Assembly (NCBI GenBank): GCA_010094045.1
Contig: ML986757.1
Span: 2,716-27,205, forward strand
Source: Lojkania enalia
Taxonomy: Eukaryota; Ascomycota; Dothideomycetes; Pleosporales
Direction of reading: 5' to 3'
Length of the DNA stretch: 24,490 nt
Below are positions 10,388 through 19,420 of the stretch, piece by piece; position 1 is the first letter of the stretch, and every line of letters begins with the position of its first letter. The notes below the pieces were generated by a model. The model was not told the DNA's origin. It saw only the letters and a program-made list of their open reading frames with translations, and did not search any database. Position numbers and translations under genes: made by a program.

Positions 10388-11836
10388 CATTCAAAATATT
10401 CTTAGAATAGTGGTAGTAAAGAATGGGTCTCAACTTCTCACAACCTTCAGCCGCAACGGTTGCCGAGAGCTGAAGCTCCGAACCGCGAAACACCTATGTA
10501 CTGCTAGTGCTTACGAGCATTCTGCGCTTAGCCGTAGAAGACTACACATGAAGGAAGCTCTAATCTGGGCTTAATATGCTTGGTGGCAAGATTTCGCTAA
10601 GATAATTAATCTATTTAATCGGCGAGTGATGTTGATTCAAGGTATATAGGAGAGGGGACATAGGGATTTCGCATGCTATTTCTGAGGCGTAGTTACTATT
10701 GTGCAAGGTAGATAGCCTCACGGATCTTGCTACTTTGTTTTCCAAGCTAGTATTAGATGCTCGTAGAGCTTTGTGTGTTTAGCAGGCCCGGCACTCGTGG
10801 TGCAAAAGTCGCGTACCAATTCCCGCTACCTAGTCATCCGTCTTTTCTAAGCGGCATGATGAAGAGACATTACTCACTAAGGGCTATGAGCGCAGTGTAA
10901 TTAGCTCTGTCGTGGAGCGTGTGGCGTAGTTGGCTCAATTCTGCAGTATTTTGGAGTGACCAGTTTGTGGTGCGCAGTACGAAAGTCGGCGACCACAGCG
11001 ACGAAAGAGTATTGGCGCAGCTTCTGGTGGCATGGGGTTGCCCGTGCTGTACTCGGCACCAACCAAAAACCGCCATTCCACGTTTTTTCATATTATTTTC
11101 GGCATCTTGTGGAGAGATGCAAATATAAATGAAACATAGGATTGCTCTGGTCGAGCGATTGTCCATTTTATGCACTGACCATTTGGTAGCATAACTCCTG
11201 TTTTATGCCTCTAATGCGCCATAAAATACTACGACATCAATTGGAAACTAGATCTAGTCAGTATTCGTAGTTTGAGAGAAGAATTCAAGGGATCCGATCC
11301 TTGGTGATTCAAGCGCAATCTCCCGTGAGTTTTAGAGTTATTAATGGGGGCAAATGGGCGAGTGCTTATGCTTGTGTCTGCTCTTTCAAGGTGCGAAAGG
11401 CGGGAATGTAAGCTTCATTAGATCTATTCTGGGATCGTTATATACCCCTTCAAATATAGGATTCACGGCCCCGAAGAGACGAGAATGAGAACGAATTAGT
11501 AGTAGGCAACTAGAGTTAGAACCCCTAACCACAAGACTTTGTTACCATGCGAGAGATGGAGTCAAAGATATGAGATCATGACTAACAGTATGTACAATTT
11601 TCATGTAATAAGAACTAGAATCCTAATGCATTGTGAGCGTAGGGTTTAATAGAGACTATGGCTTTCTGTTTCTACTGCCCTTCTCTACCGTTGCAATTAC
11701 TATACATGTATTTAGAAGACAAGTCGATGGGTTCGTGAAAAGGAATATATATACTAGACCTTCACGCCACCGAGTCGTCATTGGGACATCGACGTTGTCA
11801 CACCATGATGTCGACATCGTCCCATCAATTCCTTCT
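10388..11836. other. Intergenic region, normal composition, no supported gene
   Basis: Only short open frames occur here on either strand. None shows a recognisable domain, convincing introns or a good start context. No tRNA or rRNA was recognised. It contains the promoter region of the secreted-protein gene and the 3' flank of the regulator gene. GC content resembles the neighbouring genes and RIP is not evident. Confidence 0.55.
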
Positions 11837-11842
11837 TTTATT
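11837..11842 (-). terminator. Polyadenylation signal AATAAA of the Zn2Cys6 regulator gene
   Basis: TTTATT on the + strand is AATAAA on the minus strand. It lies about 115 bp downstream of the TGA stop at 11958-11960. Confidence 0.45.
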
Positions 11843-11957
11843 AGAGGAATTGAGATTATTTTTGAGTGAGGGCGCAGAGAAAGCGTTACGTTGTTCTGCC
11901 ACTTGTGAGCCCAGAAAGGAGTTCAAAGAACCAATTCAACGCACCGCTTGCATGGCT

Positions 11958-13551
11958 TCATGGTTCTGTGTCCTCGAGATGGACGAGGGGAGGGGGTACG
12001 GGCGCATTATATGACGGAATCTGACAGATTATCGCAATGTCGTCCTTGGTTATATGCGAACCTTGTACCAGGCTTCGATATGCTTTGAATAATTCCCTCA
12101 TAACTCGGACATGGTGAAATGGCCAATTGAAGTCACTGAAAAATTATGTTAGGATTTGGACTAAGGAGGGAAGTCTGTGGGATTCAAACCTGGGGGCCTC
12201 TATTCCACTGAAGGTGCACAGAGAGAACATAAAAAGTGCAAGGTGTATAGTGAATTTCGCCTCTTCGCTGTTATGCCCCATCAGACGGCGGAACTCGACT
12301 AGGAGCTGAATGGCAGTCTCTCGGACTAACTCCTCCAAGAAGTTGTATAGATGACCTTTATGGTTGATCGATGGAAGAATTAGGTCATAAGAAGTAATCA
12401 TTACCCACAAGCGAAAGAACCCCCGCAACAAGGGCTTATCTCGAGATCTCTAGGAAGACAGTGAGCCACACAATGACATCTGGAATAGGATTGTATACCA
12501 GTGGATTGAAGCTAAGCTTATATCCCAATTGAACGGCGTCCCATTTAAAGTCTTCTGAGTCGTTGTGATTCTTAGAGTTGAATGTTACTAATAGCAGTGG
12601 AACAATGGCGTTATGTAAAAATCGATTGAGATCCGATGTTAGGTCGGAGATGGGTAGACGAATATTATCCAATGCTGCAAATTCACATTTTTCTATTATA
12701 TAAAGCCTCTGCTCATCGGAACAATTAAAAGACTGGACATGTACGCGGTAGACGTCAACTTTATGGGGGAGCAGCGTAGGAATAAAGGGAACGGATGCGG
12801 GATTAAGTTTCTCGAACCTAGGGCACATTCGCTTCGCACGGATGCAAGTGAGACAAGGCCCGCAAGGGTCATCGTCGTCTGGAATACACTATAGAATGGC
12901 TTAGTCCGGTTCGGAGGAGAATGTCTTCGTTGGCGTATAAAATACCATTCTAATACGTACCCTTATTCGTTGCCGCTCGCATCGGCCACAAGCCCCTAGC
13001 ATCCGCGTTAGAACGGTATGGTGGCGCATTGTCTGAGGATCTAAATTTGATTCGATCAGACGCTTGTGACGTCTTACACCGTGGCCGGATAGCTCTGCCT
13101 TTGTAGGGCGTCCACCGCGCCTCTTTCGTACAATATGTCAGTGGATAAGGGAAATGTAGCCAGGCCGTGGATACGGTCTTACCTTTCTAGAAGGAAGAGT
13201 GAAAGTCTTGCTCAGTGGCCCTGGAGAACTTGGATTAATGCTACGAACTCCATGTCCGTTTTCAGGGGTTTCATTTGTCTTAGGGCATAGGTTTCGCTCT
13301 TTCGTATTCATTATCTGTAAATCGCTTGACACAATGGTCCCATGCACCTCATCTAAGCTTTCAACGCCAAGGTCTAAACAACCACTAAAAGCTGTAGGTA
13401 CAGACACTACACCAAGATCCTGTTGGAGCTGTGATGCGAGGACCATGCCACCACATCGATAAACCTCCTCTGCGACTGGTTTCCAGTCTCGTTCGGTGCC
13501 ACGTTGAGTTCTGTCAGACACTGCAAAATGTTTATGTGCCCTCTCACTCAT
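11958..13551 (-). CDS. Zn(II)2Cys6 zinc-cluster regulator-like protein, five exons, 452 residues
   Basis: Proposed exons are 13551-13183, 13122-12961, 12888-12499, 12449-12190 and 12135-11958 (1359 nt, frame kept throughout). Residues 1-123 lack a recognised domain. Residue 124 onward is basic, with an AT-hook-like RRGGRP and RRHKR. The zinc cluster is Cys168-x2-Cys171-x6-Cys178-x10-Cys189-x2-Cys192-x6-Cys199, with one extra Cys at 186. An acidic DDDD separates its two halves, and intron 2 falls exactly before Cys178. This spacing fits fungal C6 DNA-binding domains. The C-terminal part (residues 308-452, RLWVM followed by amphipathic helices) resembles the tail of a widespread Pezizomycotina zinc-cluster family, recalled but not searched. 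A nuclear DNA-binding role is inferred. The first in-frame ATG after the upstream stop is 13551. The gene sits upstream of the secreted-protein gene on the same strand, and it might regulate it or only itself. Exon 1 is the least certain part. Confidence 0.75.
12136..12189 (-). other. Intron 4 of the Zn2Cys6 gene (54 bp)
   Basis: The donor is GTTTGA, with a canonical CTAACAT branch site and a TTTTTCAG acceptor, phase 2. It removes a TAA and links to SDFNWPFHHV in the last exon. Confidence 0.75.
12450..12498 (-). other. Intron 3 of the Zn2Cys6 gene (49 bp)
   Basis: The donor is GTATAC, with a CTCAC branch-like site and a pyrimidine-rich TCTTCCTAG acceptor, phase 0. It removes a TAA and links to the frame reading RSRDKPLLRGFFRLWVM. 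Confidence 0.72.
12889..12960 (-). other. Intron 2 of the Zn2Cys6 gene (72 bp), splitting the zinc cluster
   Basis: The donor is GTACGT, with an ACTAAG branch-like site and a CTATAG acceptor, phase 0. Splicing joins CGRCERQRIR to CIPDDDDPCGPC and so assembles a complete six-Cys motif. This is strong support for both exon borders. Confidence 0.82.
13123..13182 (-). other. Intron 1 of the Zn2Cys6 gene (60 bp)
   Basis: The donor is GTAAGA and the branch site CTGAC. The acceptor is AAAG, weaker than the usual CAG or TAG. It removes the single TGA that separates two stretches in the same frame (phase 0 on both sides). Confidence 0.6.
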
Positions 13552-14251
13552 ATTCCGTGAGCCTTTGAGCAATTAATGTCCTGTGTGGACAATTCTGAGA
13601 ACAATTCGACTCTGATCAGGCTGACGCAGAAAGTGGCGGCCCCATCAACGCAGTCGATGGTGCGCCTCGAAAGTACTAGATTTCGCAGGGCCACTATCGC
13701 CTCTGAGTTTATCTAGCACTTGAAAAGGAAGAAATGGTTGATAGTGTGAGTAGTGAAGGTTGGGGTTGAGGTCAGGCTCTGGTTTCTCGGGCTCCTTCGG
13801 CAGATACGGTACCTTCTATGATGGGCTTGCTTCAAAAGATACGCGGATCCAATAACAGTGCAGCTTGAAATTGTGCCGGCGAGAAATGTGAACCGTGCGC
13901 AAAGCCATCAATAAGAATGTCCATCCGTGCGCCATGGCGTTTGAAAGGTTTGGCCAATAGGACACGCGCTTCAAAACTCTACCGGGGGAAGCCTCACAAA
14001 AGAAAAGGATGCATAACTAAGTTCCATAGAGTGTCATTCGATTTAGAAACGTGAAAGCATTCCTGGCAGGTATTTGCCAGGTTCCACAACAGTGAATTCT
14101 AAGGAAACATAGCCGCAGAGTTGTGTGTACTATAAGAAGTGTCCACACTACCACTGCTAAGCCGAGAGTTTGTCTAGCGCATTAATATGGTATCCATCTA
14201 CGAACTTGACCAAGAATCACGTTTCAATTTTATTTGGGAACCATCCACAAG
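13552..14251. other. Upstream region of the Zn2Cys6 gene, no intact gene supported
   Basis: Composition is normal. On the minus strand two stretches read like protein (NSLLWNLANTCQECFHV near 14097-14052 and MDILIDGFAHGSHFS near 13923-13879). They could be joined by a short intron-like sequence, but no family was recognised and no complete gene can be built. They may be later parts of the broken F-box-like gene upstream. Confidence 0.35.
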
Positions 14252-14468
14252 TCATTGCACGACTGAGAAACGCCCCTTTAACTCTGACGTCATGGCGGAG
14301 TCAGCCATGACTACGGCCAAGGTTTCTTCTGGAACTCCCATCATAGAAAGCAATATGACCCCGGATCTACACTTTATTCGGATATCTATCAGAGATATTA
14401 TATCCTGCAATGGTGTGAGCAATTTAAGTGCCTCGAAGAACCTCCCGGCTGAGTCTTTCTAGGTTCAT
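14252..14468 (-). pseudogene. F-box-like protein, frameshifted N-terminal remnant
   Basis: From an ATG at 14468 the minus strand reads MNLERLSREVLRG and then hits a stop. Shifting frame at about 14429, it continues LKLLTPLQDIISLID and GVILLSMMGVPEETLAVVMA until a TGA at 14252-14254. Joined conceptually, the pattern is an F-box start (LERLP-EVL-IL, LQDI-SLI) followed by the ILL-VL--VPPE-L--ALAVV-A helix common in Pezizomycotina F-box proteins. Such proteins act as substrate adaptors in SCF ubiquitin ligases. A one-base gain or two-base loss near 14429 explains the break, and no intron fits there. The family assignment is from pattern memory. A + strand open frame (14187-14462) overlaps this region but looks less protein-like. 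Confidence 0.5.
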
Positions 14469-15074
14469 TCGATATTCCCTTCAGATCGTTTCCTAAATTG
14501 CGCCGTTCAAGATCAATGAAGGTCAATTTTGGGGACAGCATAGAATATCAGAGAAACATAGTCGAGGCCACGGGTTCATAGAAGTCTCTGCTAGGGAAGA
14601 ATGGCGTCTTGATCTGCTAAATATAGAGTCCTTGACGTAGTTTACAAGCGAGCGCCCACCCCAACCAACTTCAGACAGCTAGAACATAATAATAATCAAC
14701 AACACATGCAGATGCTATAGGAAGCGATAGTCAATTATATTATTCAGTGCCTATAAGATCGATTTAGCATGTATGAGAATTTTACCTAAGCTGTTTACAG
14801 CGACTAAATACTGTTGAAGCTGGCTAGCTGCTTCTAATCGAGCCCTTAAATCACGCATTTATTCTCTAAACTACCTCTTAACGTTATTTTATGCGATAAT
14901 CTTCTCACCCTCAGTTTTTATTAGGGTTACTCGACTCTAGATTAGCTTTATTTTTAACTATCTCTACTTTATAGCTACTATATTCGCTCTTTTAATGTAA
15001 CAAGTCCTTTAGAATTACTCTTTAAGGGTAAAACCTCGGGTCCCTTATAGAATACCCTCGGCTCTAGCTTGGTT
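14469..15074. other. Right border of the gene island, no gene seen
   Basis: Composition changes from normal to AT-rich, CpA-poor sequence between about 14830 and 14900. No coding stretch or RNA gene was recognised on either side of the border. Confidence 0.5.
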
Positions 15075-15079
15075 AATCT

Positions 15080-15281
15080 TGTTATAGGGATTTTAGCTAA
15101 TCTATTAAGCTATATTAGATATCGTCGTACGATATTACGGTTAATATTACGCTAGATATTATACTAGATATTAGCTAATATACTTCTATTCTATATATAT
15201 AAATATAGCCTACTAGCTATCTTTAAGTAAATAGTTTAGTCTTTTATCTTTCTTTCTAAAATAAGATTCGCCTTTTATTAT
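15080..15281 (+). repeat. Solo LTR of the Copia element (202 bp)
   Basis: The sequence starts TGTTATAGGG and aligns along its whole length with the reverse complement of 19218-19420, the 3' LTR of the Copia element. Differences are mainly transitions. AATCT precedes it (15075-15079) and follows it (15282-15286), consistent with a 5-bp target-site duplication. No internal Copia sequence adjoins it, so it is probably the product of LTR-LTR recombination. Confidence 0.82.
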
Positions 15282-15286
15282 AATCT

Positions 15287-15899
15287 ATAGATTATATAGG
15301 TATATAGATTAGGCTAGTAGATAAGTATAGGTTAGGTTGGGGTTAGAGTCTTATATAAGTAGGGTAGAATTAAGGCTAGGGTCTTACTAATTAGCCTAGA
15401 GTAATATAATCTACTATTAAGCTGCGCATCCCAGCAAGCTACGTATCCTACTAAAACGCGATAAAACGCGTCTACCTTCTTAACTATAACTCGATAATAA
15501 TAAGCTTAATTACTATTAAAAGAAGGTAGAATTAGTCTTACCCTTATTTTAATTAAGTCTAATACTTGTTAGTTAATTCGTACTACTATAACAGCCTATA
15601 ATATCCCTAAATTAACTCTATAGACGCGTTTCTACGGTATATAAACTAGAATTAAAACAACGCCTATTAATTGTAAGCTATTACTAGTTAAAGAGTAGTC
15701 TTTTATTTACTAGATCCTAGACCTTAATTAATAAGGTTTTCTCTCGCAACTTATTAACATACGATAAATAGTAGATATTTTACTTACTACTTATAATATA
15801 GATTCTCTCTTAAGGCTTATAGAAAAGAACTGGATGTTACGCTTTATTAAGAGCTAGGTAGAACTCTAGATTAAGTAGAATAGGAAGCTATACTCCTAG
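15287..15899. other. RIP-mutated intergenic sequence, no feature recognised
   Basis: This is AT-rich sequence with few CpA/TpG sites between the solo LTR and the inverted Gypsy LTR. No domain could be read on either strand. Confidence 0.45.
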
Positions 15900-16178
15900 T
15901 ATAATAGTATAGGCAAGATAATAGGTCCGAATACGGTATAAATCTACTTAGAGGTATATAGGAGTATATAGGGGATTAGGGACCTAGGAATTCTATTAAC
16001 ACCTATAAGCCTTATATAAAAGGATATAGAAGAACTACTAAGCTACTTATAAGAGAGTATACAACTATATACAGAAGGGAAAAGAGGTAGAACTAGGGGT
16101 AGAATAAGATAAACGAAAAGCTTTAAGATAAGGTTATATATAAAGCTTTTCGTAGAACGATTTCTTTATATTATTATA
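15900..16178 (-). repeat. 3' LTR of the right chromodomain Gypsy copy (279 bp)
   Basis: It has the same length and the same terminal sequences as 4361-4639, in inverted orientation. A polypurine tract (reverse complement of 16179-16195) adjoins its start. Differences from the left LTR are nearly all C/T or G/A. Confidence 0.88.
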
Positions 16179-19100
16179 CTACCCCTCTCCTCATAGGCTG
16201 ATAGTCCCTATCTATACTGGTTTAAGAGGGAATTGGGGCTATTATAGATAGGTTCTAGTATAAAGAAATTTCTTTAAAGAGGTATTTACCGGTAAGAACT
16301 AATATACATAGTTACTTATAGAGATACGTTTATTAACGTAATATTAAGTAAGATTTTCGCGGTGAGTATAATTAACCTATATATTAGCTGGTAACTACTA
16401 TTATAATAGTTTATTAATATTACAATTTCGTTGCATATAGTAACAAGTATTTACTAGCTTTAATATATTACTAGGTTGCTGTTAACTAAGCTTCCTTAAC
16501 TAAATAATAACTTCTACTCCATATATATTATTACGCGTTCCTAGAACTATTAATTATTAAAGTATTATTAACACCTTATAGAAAAAATTAATTAATATAC
16601 TACTCCGCCCGCCTTTTAAAACTTTTTTAAAAGTCTTTTAGATTATCTACCTTTAGGTTACGCGTACGCTTACCTATAGGCGGTATATAATATTTTCCTT
16701 TCAGTCTCTAAGATTAAAAAAATACAAGTATTATACCTTATAAAATAAAAAATACAACCCTATATAAATCATATTTAATACTAGTAGAGTACTTACTACT
16801 AATATACTTATAGATCCCCTCCTATTATAAGGAGGAGTTTCTAGTCCTCTAGGGCTATCTTAAACTATAGGTAGTAGCCTAATATATAGGAGATAAGGAG
16901 GATAAAAAAGTAGCCTTTAAAGCTGTTTTAAAGTCCGCTTACAGCCTAGTACTTATAGCCTAGGTTGTAAAAAGTTAGGAAGATAGCCTTCTTATAGCTA
17001 GTATCTAAGTAGCTTTATTCTACTAGAGTATTAAGTTACTCTATTAGGTTTTAGCCTTAAAGACTCTAGTATTTAGCCTTTAAGCTAATATCACGGCGCT
17101 CTTAGGCGGCTAAAAACGAGGTAGGAAAGGTTTAAGGGAAGTCTAGAAGGAAGAAAGAGAAAGGAAGGTAGAAGAGAAAAGGACTAGAGAGGTATCTAAT
17201 AGCCTACTATCAGATCTTCTAGATTTTATAGAGGAGTAATTTCGGGCCTATACTTTAGTTTTTTAAAATCTACTACTTAACTCTTATATATTATTATCTA
17301 CTAGATAATCTATATTCTCTATACTATCCTCGTATACCTTAATCTATTTAGTTAGAGCTTTTAAGGGTCCTAGCTAATTTGGATACTTATTATAAAAAGC
17401 TTTTAGCTTATAAGGCGAACCTATAAAATTTAAGGCTTTATACTAGACTAGGTTAGAATTATATCCTACCTATTTTATACGGTATTTAAGGGTCTTATAA
17501 TACAGCTTACTAGCTAGTATTTCCTTAACCTCCCACTCTTCTACCCCCTTAATAGCAATAGCGGGTAGTTTTAGAGCTTCTTACCCTAGTAGAGGGTCCT
17601 AAAGGTTCTTATACAGTAGGTTTAGTACGAAGATATTATATATTCTTAACCTTAGAGGTAGCTGTAAATAGTACAAGTTTCTAACCTATTCTAGTACTTT
17701 AAAAGGGCCCTCCTATTAATCGGATAGCTTTCAGCTCAGTCTCTAGACTATAAGATTTTTAGTATTTAGGTAGACTATATTACTAATCTACTAATTAATT
17801 AGTCACTAGTAATAGTTAATAATAGATTGCATGCAATCCTAAGCCCTCTTAATATTAGCCTTTACGATTTTCTAGGCTATATATATACGAGTCGCTAGAG
17901 CTAAAGCGTTTTTACAATTCAATTTATCTATTATAGTAATAGAATTAACGGAATATTTCTAATCCCAATTCTAATAGGGCTTAGATCTATATAGGATCTA
18001 ATATAGGGATATTCTAATAGTTGTATAGGGTAGAGTTACTTATACTTAGTCGATTATAGGTAATAGAGAACTTTAGTTGTTCTAGTAGAAGGATATAAAA
18101 GAGCGTAGTCTTTAATCGATGTACTTATTTATAATCTCTATCTATCCGTTAGTCTCTTTATAATAAGTAGTAGATAGTTTAATCTTTACATCTAAGATAC
18201 AGCAGAATTCGGACTAGAAACTAGATATAAACTAAGGTTCTCGGTCTAAAATAATAGTTTCGGATATATAGCTAAAGTAGTATACCTATTAAATAAATAA
18301 TTCAGCTATTCCCCGTACGTTAATTATACGATAGTAGAGAATAGATATAGCTTATTTAGACAGGCGATTAATTACTATTATAATCTAATTATATCCGGAC
18401 TTATCTATAGAAAAATCTTTAAAGTTAATATATAGATACTATATTAGTTAATTTAATATAGGAAGTAGGTAGATAAAACCTAGAGTTCGGGTTTATATTA
18501 GATAAGCTTTATAGTATAGAATATAATTCTATATATATCGTTTACAAGTAACTTCTATACTCTTCTAGTAGTACTTCTAGAATAGTAACTAATAGGTTTT
18601 AGTAGCGTTTAGGTATACGGAGGATACTTAGTTATAAACCTCTTATATAAGTCGCGTGTAAAGGCCTAAATCTAATAGAATATATAAGCGATTATTATAG
18701 AGGAGTAGTCTATTCTCTATCTAATACTTGCGGGATAAAAGTATACGTTCCTACGTAAAGGAGGCTCGGTTTTCCTATAGTAATACGTTGATCAACTCTA
18801 GAGAGTCTAGTAATATAACCTACTCCTAGCCTTTAATAACATTTAGTATAGCCGCTTAAATTATTATTTAGATAATATAGGACTAGACTAATTTAGTATT
18901 AATTTAGGGGTAAAGTTGATGTAGTTTAAATAGGACTCTTAACTAGTTATTAGTTTAAGCTGCTTTTAAGTTTTCTATATCTTATTCGTAATAACTAAAG
19001 ATATCTACTTTAGTATTATTCTTATCTAAAGTATACTCGATTTAGAACTAATACTAAGCTAATTCCTCGGTCTAATAAACTTAACAAGTATTAAATACCT

Positions 19101-19217
19101 TTATAGTTATAAAATATTTGAGTAAGCGATAATTAGTATATACTAGAGTTCTAGTAGCTACCAAAGTAAATTCTACTCTCTATTATTTAAACGCAGTAAT
19201 AATTGTAAACAGTTCTT
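15900..19217 (-). mobile_element. RIP-inactivated chromodomain Ty3/Gypsy element, inverted right copy (3' part)
   Basis: This is the reverse complement of the left copy from RNase H to the 3' LTR. Chromodomain-like sequence lies at about 17355-17490, integrase at about 18140-18480, and RNase H ends at 19217. The frame is full of stops. The element is cut at 19217/19218 by the 3' LTR of the Copia element. Its gag and reverse transcriptase portion should lie beyond the window's right edge, on the far side of the Copia insertion. Confidence 0.88.
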
Positions 19218-19420
19218 ATAATAAGAGGTAAATCTTATCTTAGGGAGGGAGATGAGGAGCTAAACTAGTTAATTGAAGATGGCCAGCGGGCTATATTTAT
19301 ATATATAAAAAAGGGGTATATTAGCTAATATCTAGTATAATATCCGGCGTAATATTAACCGTAATATCGTACGTCAATATCTAATACAGCTTAGCAGACT
19401 AGCTGAAAATCCCTATAATA
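19218..19420 (-). repeat. 3' LTR of the Copia element (203 bp)
   Basis: On the minus strand it starts TATTATAGGG (from TGTTATAGGG) directly after a GGGGGGG polypurine run. It ends where readable Gypsy RNase H sequence resumes at 19217. It matches the solo LTR at 15080-15281. Confidence 0.85.

Noticed and set aside
10870..11175. 101-residue minus-strand open frame
   Set aside because: No domain, biased and irregular residue content, no promoter or splice support. Probably chance.
11633..12014. Two overlapping + strand open frames (78 and 77 residues)
   Set aside because: They overlap each other and the 3' end of the regulator gene on the opposite strand. No recognisable protein features.
13199..13462. 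87-residue + strand open frame
   Set aside because: Antisense to exon 1 of the zinc-cluster gene. No independent evidence.
14187..14462. 91-residue + strand open frame
   Set aside because: It overlaps the F-box-like remnant, which reads more like a known protein pattern on the minus strand. Coding on the + strand cannot be fully excluded.
15328..15348. Telomere-like string (taggttaggttggggttagag)
   Set aside because: Too short and irregular for an interstitial telomeric array; probably chance in a T/A/G-rich stretch.
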